From the IMG/VR virus record IMGVR_UViG_3300025309_000439, positions 1 to 52,361 of that record: a stretch of 52,361 bases of DNA; one strand, 5' to 3'. Origin of the DNA: a virus. Within the stretch, counting starts at the first letter, position 1, and the number at the start of each line of letters is the position of its first letter. The notes below the pieces were generated by a model. The model was not told the DNA's origin, did no database searches, and saw only the letters and a program-made list of their open reading frames with translations. Positions 32,639 through 41,255 of the stretch are shown here, piece by piece. A program made the position numbers and the translations under genes.

Positions 32639-34588
32639 ATGGCCGGCTTCGAGATAATCTTCGAGGCCATTGACCAGGCCTCGCCCGCCATACAACGGCT
32701 GTCACAGCAGTTGCTGGATGCCGCACAGCGCTCCGATACATTTGCTGGCGTAATAGAAAAGACCACAGCGCGGGCCGATAAGGCGTTCGCGGCACTCCCC
32801 CCCAAAGTAAACGCAACGGCACAGTCAATGACGGCTGTGCAAGGTGCGGCCAATCAACTTCTAAATCAGCTGGCCGGGTTTGCCACAGTTGCTGGCATCT
32901 CGGCATTCTTTAAATCCACAGCAGACGCGGCATTGAGCGAGGAAGAAGCATTGCGCCGCCTGCAATTCGCGGTGGAGGCGACCGGTGGCTCTTTCGGCAA
33001 AGAAAAAGACAGGATCACGGCATTTGCGCAGGAACAGCAGGCATTAACCCGATTCTCGGACACGGAAACATATGACGCATTAGGCAGACTGACGCGTGTG
33101 ACTGGTGATGCTGGCCAAGCTATGCAGGGCACAAGGCTCGCGTTCGGGCTGGCCTCCGCCTCAGGCAAGGATTTAAACACCATACTGGAACTACTGGGCC
33201 CGATACTGAATGGCGATGCATCACGCATGCGCGCGCTTAAGACCGAGTTCGGCGCGTTCATAGGGGATGCCAATACCGCGCAGGGCGTAATTGATGTCCT
33301 GTCCCAGAGGTTCGCAGGCGCGGCCGAGAAAGAAACCGGCTTTGCCATGCAACTGGCTTCATTACGGAACCGGCTGGACGATTTTAAGGAAGTTGTGGGC
33401 ACGGGCGTGCTCCCGGTTTTCAAGTTTCTTCTTGAGGCGGTTCTTAAGGGCTCGCAGTTCTTTGAGGTACTTGGCGTGGTTATCGCCAACTGGGGCGCGA
33501 AGGCGATGGCTATCTTTGAGCAGACTGCCCGGGGCTGGGGCGCTATCTTCAAAGGAGAGTTCAGCCGCCTGCCTGATATCGTGCAGGAAGCCAACACAAA
33601 GATACAGGCCATCGAGGAAGCGTCTGTAGAGCAGGCAGCGGAGGTTCAACGCCGCTATTCCAACGAACGCCAAGGGCTGATAACGCAGGAGGCCGAGATC
33701 AAAGTCCGGGTTACTCAAAAATCAATCGAGGAAACCCGGCGCGAAGCTGATGAGAAAAAGCGTCAGGGGCAGGATGCGCATGACAAACTGACCCAGCTGG
33801 AAGCAGAGCGACTGGACTCGGAAGGCCGAAACCTTGAATCCCGCCTGCTACTCATAGAGCAGGAGAAAACCCAGCGGTTCCAAATGTTCGAAGAGCTGCG
33901 CAACAAGGGCCTGATAACCGAGGACGAGCTTATGGCGGCCCGCCTGAACGCCTCAGCCATCGCGATATCGGAATCCCAAAGAGTAAGAGATGCCATCAAT
34001 TCAGACCTTATAGTAGTGCGCGACACACAAAAAGCGGTCTCAGATGCTTTCGCCTCCTCGTTTTCCGGCGCGGTAGCAGACATGATAATGGAGGGTAAGA
34101 GTTTTGAGGAGGCCTGGAAATCCGTAATGAATACGGTTTTAAGGACGGCTATTGAAACCTTTACCCGTGTGGCCGTAGAGCGGGCTCTGGCAGATTCCGC
34201 AGTTTCATCAGGCAGCGCCGCCGGTGGGATGGGCGGCGGGCTGTTAGCCGCCGGGTTTATGGCTGTCGCACCATCAGTATCAAAAGGCTTGAAGAAGATA
34301 TTCGGCTTTGCCGAGGGCGCTATTGTCACAAAGCCCGTCCTAGCAACAATCGCTGAAAACGGCCCGGAAGCAGTTATCCCGCTTAACCAGTTAGGGAACT
34401 ATGGTGGCGGCATAAGCGTCTCGGTCACACAGCATAACAATATAACGGTCTCCGGCATGGGCGATGAGCAGGTGCGGCAATTAATGCGCCGCATGTCGGA
34501 GGCAACGCGCTCCGGCGCGGCAGAAGGCGCGGAGCTGGTGAAGTCTATCCTGGCCAGGCAGGGCCGGTTGTCGCGGGAATCGGTATGA
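32639..34588 (+). CDS. Tape measure protein
   Basis: 649 residues, mostly helical and coiled-coil (for example the Glu/Gln/Arg-rich stretch about 330-450). The hydrophobic segment GFATVAGISAFF near 83 and the ending FAEGAIVTKPVLATIAENGP followed by EAVIPLNQLG are hallmarks of siphovirus tape measures. By the usual 1.5 angstrom per residue the tail would be roughly 95-100 nm. The stop overlaps the next gene by 4 bases. Confidence 0.92.
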   Translation: MAGFEIIFEAIDQASPAIQRLSQQLLDAAQRSDTFAGVIEKTTARADKAFAALPPKVNATAQSMTAVQGAANQLLNQLAGFATVAGISAFFKSTADAALSEEEALRRLQFAVEATGGSFGKEKDRITAFAQEQQALTRFSDTETYDALGRLTRVTGDAGQAMQGTRLAFGLASASGKDLNTILELLGPILNGDASRMRALKTEFGAFIGDANTAQGVIDVLSQRFAGAAEKETGFAMQLASLRNRLDDFKEVVGTGVLPVFKFLLEAVLKGSQFFEVLGVVIANWGAKAMAIFEQTARGWGAIFKGEFSRLPDIVQEANTKIQAIEEASVEQAAEVQRRYSNERQGLITQEAEIKVRVTQKSIEETRREADEKKRQGQDAHDKLTQLEAERLDSEGRNLESRLLLIEQEKTQRFQMFEELRNKGLITEDELMAARLNASAIAISESQRVRDAINSDLIVVRDTQKAVSDAFASSFSGAVADMIMEGKSFEEAWKSVMNTVLRTAIETFTRVAVERALADSAVSSGSAAGGMGGGLLAAGFMAVAPSVSKGLKKIFGFAEGAIVTKPVLATIAENGPEAVIPLNQLGNYGGGISVSVTQHNNITVSGMGDEQVRQLMRRMSEATRSGAAEGAELVKSILARQGRLSRESV

Positions 34589-37314
34589 AAACAGTATCAC
34601 AAGCCTATAAAGCGGCGCAGGCATCAAATCTGATCTACCCGGTCCGGAAGGTGGAGCTTTATAGAAGGCTGGCCGACGGCTCGGGTTGGGAGGCAACGGC
34701 TATTGATGTGACCACGGAAGTGGTCCAACTGGACCGGCTCTCCTGGAAGCTGGACACCGATGCCCTGAACGAATACAAGGCCTCCAATATACGCATTGAG
34801 GTGGATAACAGCACCCGCCAGTGGGAAACCCGGTTTTTGGGATTTTTGAGGTTTCGGTCTAAAATACGCATTTCTTTGGGACATAAAGCGGCGGGCCCGG
34901 ACGAGGTCTTCCCGGTCTTTACCGGAGTTATTGAGGACGCGATTGAGGATTCCGGCGCACCTAAACTTCAACTGGAGGTGCAATCGATAGACCAGTTGCT
35001 TGAGGACGCAGATGCCGACAAAGCGGCTATACCGATCTCAAACGAACTGCTCGGCATAGGCGACGGTCTGAAATCAGAATTTGAACTGGCTCAAACTCCA
35101 GTCGGGCTGGTCAAAGAAGTCCGTGCAGGCGGTGAGGTCTTAAGACCGGGCACCAGATGGACAGCTTCGAACCTCAACGACCCGCAGAAGAAAGCGAAAC
35201 TAAGCTTTGACACTATTCAGCCAGCCTCTGGTGCAGAGGTGCGAACCGATTATATCGCCTGGAAGCGCGACCGACAGATACACGATATCGTAAACGACCT
35301 CCTAAATAGCGTACCAGCGGTCCAAAAACTATCCGTTGAAACCGTAAATTTCGAGCCCGCCGCACAGCGGGAGCTATTACACACCTGCATAGGCGATTTC
35401 ATGCCTTATAACCTGCGTCGGACCGTAATAACGCCTGAAGCCGACCCGCCGGAAGGCGACGGACAGTTAACGATAGACTCGTACGACACAATAGCCAAAT
35501 GGCAGGCAGCGTTAAGCAGCAGCCGCATCAATTTTTATCGCATCGCAAACGGCATCCACCCGCGCTGGACCTCCCAGTACGAGGCCGACTACGAACCCGC
35601 GCAGGAAAAATGGACAGTCGAAGGCAACGGCGCATTCCCGTGGTTCGAGTTCCTGCCTAATGGCACCACGGCGACGCTATCTGGCAGCGTGAGAACCGTG
35701 ACGCACGCGGGCGGTTCTGACTATGTCCTGCAGAATTCAGCCGAGGAGTTTACCCTGTCGCGCTGCGTCTGCGCACGGATCAGGTTTAGTTCTATAAGCG
35801 GCACAGTGACGCTCGGCACGATGGTACAGGCTTCCCCGTTTTTGGGCGCACAGATAGAATTTCTCAATCTGAACCAGGTCCGGGTGAGAACCGCAACGAC
35901 CAGCGCGAATTACAACGTGAACCTGACACAGTTCCACACATTCCGACTGGCGCTTACGCTGACCAGCATATCGTCCGGCACCTGGGCGTTATTCGTGGAC
36001 AGCGCACAGGTCTTGTCCGGGACTTTGGGCGCGTTTTCCAGCGGCACGTCCGGCATACGCATGCAATCCAGCGGGTCGAACACGTTCCATATCGACTACC
36101 TGCGCTATTTCGGCGTGGCGCCGACACCCGCCACCGGGAACCTTACGCTTAAAGTGGATTACGGCCCGCAACTGGCTGGGCTGACTACATTTTCACTTAT
36201 AAACACGCTGGGGCCGTTCTTCGCGGAACTGCAGGGAGCAGCATCCGGCGCTCAATTCTATTATTCATGGAGCGCGGATGATATGTCTTACTCGGCCGAG
36301 ACTGCCATATCTAACGGCGGCAACGTCGGTAACTGGACGAATGTCCAGTCGCCAAGATACGTCAAGTTCAGGATAGTCCTCACGGATACGCTGGAATCAC
36401 TGCCTTACGGCATCAAACGCCTCTGGCTGCCCGCCATAGCGGAATCGCCGCTTATAGACGGCGGGACAGGGATCGTGTCATGGGATACCTGGAAAGCGGT
36501 CACAGAGGCTAATAACGGAACTGTCCAGCGGTTCACGGCGGCAGAGGCAAACAGCATGTCAGGTTTCAGCTTTCACAGGGCTATCGGTCCCGGAGATACG
36601 ATAATCTCTGATGAGTTTGCGTTCTCAATGGGCTTCCCGCTGCCCGCCAAGATGGCGTTTATCACGCTCATGAACACCTCCGGCGTCAATCCGCCAGTAT
36701 TCCGGCTCAGCGCGATAACGCTTACCACCCGGAATGTGCTGGTCTCTATGGCCAATTTTGCCAGCCGGTCGGTCCTAGAGGTTATCAAGGAGCTGGCCCG
36801 GCTTGCCGATTTCGAGATAGGCATGGACGGCGACGGCAGATTCTTCTTTAGGAACAAGGCGGCAGGCGCGACACCCGTGCTGACGCTCGACGGCTCCAAT
36901 ATCGAGAAAGTCCAAAGCATCTCCCCCGGCTGGGACAGGGTTTATAACAGCATCCGGGCCAGCTTCGGCCAATTCCTCAAAACTGCTGATTCCACCACCG
37001 AGGGTGACGCCGCGCCAACCTCTATCCAGCGATTCGGCGTACGCCCGCTATCAATAGGCGGCGGCAGCCTGACCTACCAGACCGACGTGGACCTGGCTTC
37101 AGTCATGGCGAAGCGTTATTTCAGCCGCTACAAAGAGCCAAAGCGCCGGGTTACGCTGGTTGCGCGGTTCATGCCGGAGCTGGAGTTGGGTGATCGAGTA
37201 ACTTTCAGCGTTCCGGAGCCACGACGGATAGGGCAGACCTTCGATGCGCGGGTCCTCGGCATAGCGCACGACCTAATGAATTTTCGAACCGAGTTGGATC
37301 TACTGGAGGTATAG
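34585..37314 (+). CDS. Tail hub / baseplate protein with lectin-like insertion
   Basis: 909 residues. The N-terminal part (about 15-240: NLIYPVRKVELYRRL, IRIEVDNSTRQWE, VFTGVIEDAIED) and the part at about 720-909 (VIKELARLADFEIGMDGDGR, FMPELELGDRVTFSV) have the broken tail-hub layout. Between them, about 330-510 looks like a concanavalin/LamG jelly roll (FRLALTLTSISSGTWALFVD) and a further strand-rich domain follows. It likely forms the tail tip and carries a carbohydrate-binding insertion. One codon overlaps the tape measure stop. Confidence 0.75.
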   Translation: MKTVSQAYKAAQASNLIYPVRKVELYRRLADGSGWEATAIDVTTEVVQLDRLSWKLDTDALNEYKASNIRIEVDNSTRQWETRFLGFLRFRSKIRISLGHKAAGPDEVFPVFTGVIEDAIEDSGAPKLQLEVQSIDQLLEDADADKAAIPISNELLGIGDGLKSEFELAQTPVGLVKEVRAGGEVLRPGTRWTASNLNDPQKKAKLSFDTIQPASGAEVRTDYIAWKRDRQIHDIVNDLLNSVPAVQKLSVETVNFEPAAQRELLHTCIGDFMPYNLRRTVITPEADPPEGDGQLTIDSYDTIAKWQAALSSSRINFYRIANGIHPRWTSQYEADYEPAQEKWTVEGNGAFPWFEFLPNGTTATLSGSVRTVTHAGGSDYVLQNSAEEFTLSRCVCARIRFSSISGTVTLGTMVQASPFLGAQIEFLNLNQVRVRTATTSANYNVNLTQFHTFRLALTLTSISSGTWALFVDSAQVLSGTLGAFSSGTSGIRMQSSGSNTFHIDYLRYFGVAPTPATGNLTLKVDYGPQLAGLTTFSLINTLGPFFAELQGAASGAQFYYSWSADDMSYSAETAISNGGNVGNWTNVQSPRYVKFRIVLTDTLESLPYGIKRLWLPAIAESPLIDGGTGIVSWDTWKAVTEANNGTVQRFTAAEANSMSGFSFHRAIGPGDTIISDEFAFSMGFPLPAKMAFITLMNTSGVNPPVFRLSAITLTTRNVLVSMANFASRSVLEVIKELARLADFEIGMDGDGRFFFRNKAAGATPVLTLDGSNIEKVQSISPGWDRVYNSIRASFGQFLKTADSTTEGDAAPTSIQRFGVRPLSIGGGSLTYQTDVDLASVMAKRYFSRYKEPKRRVTLVARFMPELELGDRVTFSVPEPRRIGQTFDARVLGIAHDLMNFRTELDLLEV

Positions 37315-39720
37315 ATGGCTATCAAGCGTATTTTAAACACCGCAGGCCAGTTCCAGGAGAATGTCGAGAACGCCAGCATAGACGTTTCCGCTATGCCCAT
37401 CAAACTGGCCATGACCTATCCGGTCACAACAGCCGACGATTTTAACGACGGCGTAAAGGACCCGCTTTGGAAAGAAGTGCCGCAAACAGAGGCCATATTC
37501 GAACAGCTTTTCAATATCGGTGCATTGAACCGCTTCTTTGAGATAAACGGCATCTCACACGCGCAGGCGTTCTCTTACGCGCGGGCTAAGAACGTGACCA
37601 AGGTGACGTTGCCGTTGCGGAGGTTCGGCACATTCGTCTCCGGCGAGAACCTACTTGTGGAGATACGCACCGCCACAGCCTACTCATTGCCCACCTCCAC
37701 CATCCTGGGCACGTCACAGCCGGTCGCCGCCTCCACCGTCCCCACTACCGAGGGCGCGGTAACTTTCACTTTCGCAACTCCAGTCGCCCTACAGGCGAAT
37801 ATTCCGTATGCCATTGTCTTGAAAGCCACCTGGGCATCGCACACCTATCCAAACGTTATCCAGTGGGGTGCGCAGATGATCAGTCCACTGAGCCCTTACA
37901 GTTCTGGTAGGCCGAGTTTTTATAGCTCCGGCACATCATCCTGGAATTACATTTGGGAATTGGTAGTCATGGATCTGAAGGACCTGATAGATTTCCATTT
38001 CCAGCTATGGGGCACGTCCCCGCCCGGAACGGCAGACCCGCCGGAGGCTGGCGGGTATCTTGACTTCGACTACACGTCCGAGACCTCGCCAAAGAATATC
38101 GAGACCTTGCGTAACTCGGCGCTAAACTCGATGGAGTGCGAGACCCGGTTTCTGTTTAGCCGCTACGGCGCGGCGGCCACGCCAAGCACCGCTAAATGGG
38201 GCTTTGGCATACTGCAGGCCAATCCAATCCCCTCGGCAGTTCCGATAGCGAACAAGAATGGCATCCTGCTGTGGGAAATGCTTGTCTCGACCTCCCCGGG
38301 AAACAGCACGGTTTATTTCACGCCGGTTGTAGTCGCCACTGGTGGCCAGGAATGGACCTGGAATGGCTCGGCATGGGTAACATTTAACCGCGCCTCACCC
38401 ACCGTGATATTCCCTGTTAACACGATAAGCATGCCTTTTACCCTCTACGTTACGCAGGGCCCACTAGGCACGATAAAGATGAAGCTCATCAAAAACGATA
38501 ATCCGGCACAGGTTGTTCTTGAGACAACGGACTCACCGGTTGTCAGAACCCTATCGGGCAACCGGTTTCTGGATATCGGTAATTCCGACCAGATGTATGC
38601 CTCACGTTTTCGGTTTGATTATTTCAAACTGTCCGGCACTCCGGTAGAGGCTGATTCCGGGCATGTAACGCTGCGGCACACGTTCGCGCAGAAGCATCGG
38701 GTAAGCGCGTTTACACTGGACCGGACCCTGCCAGCGCCGGGCAGCAAAATAAACGTGCGCGTCCGGGCCGGGAATACGATTGAGGAAGTCCAAGCGCAGT
38801 CATTTGGTGTTCCTTTAGCCACAACTGTTAGTGGCAGCAAAGAAACGGGGCAATTGACGTTACCTCCAGCCACTATCTTTGAAACCCAGCTGGAGTTTAT
38901 TAAGGCCAGTCCGGGGCCGACACTGAACTCGTTTGATTTCACCTCGGCTCTGACCGCTGTTGAGGACGACCAGCCGATAATTCTGTCACTCGACGAGGCA
39001 GGACCGGGGCTCGCGGCGGTGACCTCCAGCGAAGAAGGATTAAACGAAACCACTAACACCAAAAAGCTCATTGATGCGGATGCAGACACGCAATGGGCCT
39101 CGCTTGTGGCCTCTGATGCGACGCCGGTGACACTGCAGGTCACGTTCCTTGGGCCAGGCGGCGGGAATGAGCTGCGCAATATCAACTGCGTTATCCTGCG
39201 CAACACCAACATAAAGGCCCTGCGGGTTTATTCCGGGAGCACAACCTTGTTTGACGGCGAGATCACGGACGACGATGCGATAATCCCGTTCAACACTCTA
39301 TCCACCCCGGTTATCCAGATAGAGGCCAAGACCACCAAAGTGGCCAACCAGAACAAGAAAATTGGGGAGCTTTATTGTGGGCAGTTACTCCTCGCGCTGC
39401 CCAATTTCGAGTCGTATTCCCCGCAACGCGAACTTTTTGAGTCCGGCAGCTTCCGGACTTTGGGCGGCAAGCTCATCGCATATCGCGGCAAGAATAAATA
39501 TGCGAGCCGGTGGCGGGTGACACTGGCCGACCCGGCCTCAAAAGACACTGTCGAACTGCTGTTCAGGCAGAATCCGCTTGTCACGTTCTGGCCGGAGCCG
39601 AATGCCAGACCGCGCGATCTGTTCGACGTTGGTTGGAAGATAGAGGCCCTGCCATATGCCTATACCGACGTGTTCAAGCCAGCCGGGCACACCATCGAGG
39701 CCGAGGTAACGGAAATTTAA
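37315..39720 (+). CDS. Tail tip protein with carbohydrate-binding-like domains
   Basis: 801 residues, all-beta. An N-terminal segment (DDFNDGVKDPLWKEV) starts a LamG-like fold. A region around 570-690 (LIDADADTQWASLV, LRNINCVILRNTNIKALRVY) resembles a discoidin / F5/8C module. The C-terminal 100 residues are strand-rich. It starts right after the tail hub stop and is the last tail gene. Probably a receptor-binding or adhesion protein. No catalytic motif seen. Confidence 0.68.
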   Translation: MAIKRILNTAGQFQENVENASIDVSAMPIKLAMTYPVTTADDFNDGVKDPLWKEVPQTEAIFEQLFNIGALNRFFEINGISHAQAFSYARAKNVTKVTLPLRRFGTFVSGENLLVEIRTATAYSLPTSTILGTSQPVAASTVPTTEGAVTFTFATPVALQANIPYAIVLKATWASHTYPNVIQWGAQMISPLSPYSSGRPSFYSSGTSSWNYIWELVVMDLKDLIDFHFQLWGTSPPGTADPPEAGGYLDFDYTSETSPKNIETLRNSALNSMECETRFLFSRYGAAATPSTAKWGFGILQANPIPSAVPIANKNGILLWEMLVSTSPGNSTVYFTPVVVATGGQEWTWNGSAWVTFNRASPTVIFPVNTISMPFTLYVTQGPLGTIKMKLIKNDNPAQVVLETTDSPVVRTLSGNRFLDIGNSDQMYASRFRFDYFKLSGTPVEADSGHVTLRHTFAQKHRVSAFTLDRTLPAPGSKINVRVRAGNTIEEVQAQSFGVPLATTVSGSKETGQLTLPPATIFETQLEFIKASPGPTLNSFDFTSALTAVEDDQPIILSLDEAGPGLAAVTSSEEGLNETTNTKKLIDADADTQWASLVASDATPVTLQVTFLGPGGGNELRNINCVILRNTNIKALRVYSGSTTLFDGEITDDDAIIPFNTLSTPVIQIEAKTTKVANQNKKIGELYCGQLLLALPNFESYSPQRELFESGSFRTLGGKLIAYRGKNKYASRWRVTLADPASKDTVELLFRQNPLVTFWPEPNARPRDLFDVGWKIEALPYAYTDVFKPAGHTIEAEVTEI

Positions 39721-39768
39721 CCGCGTCAAAACCGGCGGCAATCCGGTTTATATGTATTGGAGGATAAC

Positions 39769-40341
39769 ATGAACAAAGCAAAATTGGAATTAGCCATCGA
39801 TGTGCCACGATTCCGACACTGGTCGGGCATAGTCTGGCATCATTCAGCCAGCCCTGACGGCACAATGCGGGACTGGGAGGCGATACGGAGATACCACACA
39901 GCCTATCGCGTAGACGGTGACATCGTTTCGGAAGCCGAGTACAAACGACGGTTGGCCGCCGGAATTGGGAAATCATTCCAGGCGCCTTGGTCTGATATCG
40001 GCTATCACGGCGGGACGGAATGGGTCAATGGCCAGGTCGTCTTCAATTGGGGCAGGCCACTCAGCCAGATAGGCGCACATGCGGGAGTCAAAAACGCCTC
40101 CAATCTTTACAATACGGAGTACTTGGGACTATGTGCCGTCGGAGATTTTGACAAAGCACCGCCTAAACCGGAGCACTGGGAGTTCAACCTGCGGCTTACG
40201 CGCACCTTTATGGAAGCCTTCCGCATACCGGCCAGCCATATAATAGGCCACCGGGAGGTTTATGACCGGCTCGGTGTTCCCCGACAAAAATCCTGCCCCG
40301 GAAAATGCTGGGACATGGAACTGTTTAGGAGCGAACTCTGA
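39769..40341 (+). CDS. N-acetylmuramoyl-L-alanine amidase endolysin
   Basis: 190 residues from ATG 39769 with GGAGG upstream. Amidase_2 zinc ligands are visible: the first His in VWHHSASPDG near 24-25, the second in IIGHREVYDRLG near 163, and a Cys in the SCPG motif near 176. It cleaves the amide bond between muramic acid and peptide during lysis. No signal peptide or cell wall-binding domain, so export depends on the holin-like gene just downstream, which overlaps its stop. A 7-bp hairpin (39729-39749) lies just upstream of the ribosome binding site. Confidence 0.92.
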   Translation: MNKAKLELAIDVPRFRHWSGIVWHHSASPDGTMRDWEAIRRYHTAYRVDGDIVSEAEYKRRLAAGIGKSFQAPWSDIGYHGGTEWVNGQVVFNWGRPLSQIGAHAGVKNASNLYNTEYLGLCAVGDFDKAPPKPEHWEFNLRLTRTFMEAFRIPASHIIGHREVYDRLGVPRQKSCPGKCWDMELFRSEL

Positions 40342-40661
40342 TGAACAGGATACGGCGGCTTACCCTGTCATTCGCGCGAAAAACCCTTAAAAGCGACTTC
40401 GCGCAAAACCTGATGCGGGATTTGAAGTCTCTTAGGACCCTTTGGAATTGGCTATACATGGCGCTCTATGCCTGGATTTGCATCTGGACGGTGCTGTACC
40501 ACCCAGACGCCATCTCCACGGTCGTAACCATAACTGGCGGCGTCGTATCGGTTATTTTTACCGGATATGTTCTGACCAAGACCTATGAGAAAGTTAAAAA
40601 CGGGAACGGCAACGGAAACCACAAGCCGCCCGGAGGAGATGGGAATGACGCTTCTGATTAA
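40341..40661 (+). CDS. Holin-like membrane protein
   Basis: 106 residues with two hydrophobic segments (about 36-56, WNWLYMALYAWICIWTVLY, and 59-81, STVVTITGGVVSVIFTGYVL), a basic N-terminus and a hydrophilic Gly/Asn-rich C-terminus. This is class II holin topology. It starts on the last base of the endolysin stop. It would form membrane holes at lysis time. Confidence 0.8.
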   Translation: MNRIRRLTLSFARKTLKSDFAQNLMRDLKSLRTLWNWLYMALYAWICIWTVLYHPDAISTVVTITGGVVSVIFTGYVLTKTYEKVKNGNGNGNHKPPGGDGNDASD

Positions 40662-41223
40662 ATTATTCGGGTTTGTTATCCGGCGACCGCATGAGGCCGC
40701 TATTATCTTGCTGGCCCTGCTGGTGGCAGTCTTATATTGGCAACTACGGCGAGAAACCGGTAGGTCAGAGCAACTGACCACTAAGATTGAAGGCCTGCCA
40801 CCAGACACGAAGCAGACGGTTACGATATACCGGGATCGCGTTGTTACCAAATGGCGTGACGGACCCACGAAGATTGAGTATCGCGACCGCTACATTCCAC
40901 CTGAAGGACATGTTGAGGTTGTGAGCAAGGTGGACCAACCGAATACGTCACCGGAGGTAGTGGTCAAGGATCGCGGCTTTACTCGGAGGTTGGGCGGCGG
41001 ACTGGTTTACTCTGACAAGCTACTGCCGCTGGTAGACATTAAGTTTGTCTACTGGCGGCGATATAGTCTCACCGTCGGCATCACGCCGGGATTCGGCGGG
41101 ATTGGTCTTTCACGCCACATTGAAGATTTTACGCCGTTTCAGAATCTAGAGCTACAATGCATCGCCGGTCTTGGATGGGATGCAGACCTTCACTTTGGTA
41201 TTGGACTGCGAACAAATTTTTGA
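40645..41223 (+). CDS. Membrane-anchored late protein, possible spanin
   Basis: 192 residues from ATG 40645 (GGAGGA 7 bases upstream). One N-terminal transmembrane helix (AAIILLALLVAVLYW) is followed by a charged periplasmic-type stretch and a C-terminal half of alternating strands (LGGGLVYSDKL, LPLVDIKFVYWRRYSLTVG, HFGIGLRTNF) that ends in Phe like an outer-membrane strand. Together with overlap of the holin-like gene this suggests a protein linking the two membranes. No lipobox. The spanin role is an inference and would imply a two-membrane host. Confidence 0.55.
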   Translation: MTLLIKLFGFVIRRPHEAAIILLALLVAVLYWQLRRETGRSEQLTTKIEGLPPDTKQTVTIYRDRVVTKWRDGPTKIEYRDRYIPPEGHVEVVSKVDQPNTSPEVVVKDRGFTRRLGGGLVYSDKLLPLVDIKFVYWRRYSLTVGITPGFGGIGLSRHIEDFTPFQNLELQCIAGLGWDADLHFGIGLRTNF

Positions 41224-41255
41224 TCAGAAGTTTCTGAACTGTTTCAAATTACTGC

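Noticed and set aside
32258-32660. Programmed frameshift in the tail chaperone
   Set aside because: No convincing slippery heptamer near the end of the gene and no open second frame of suitable length.
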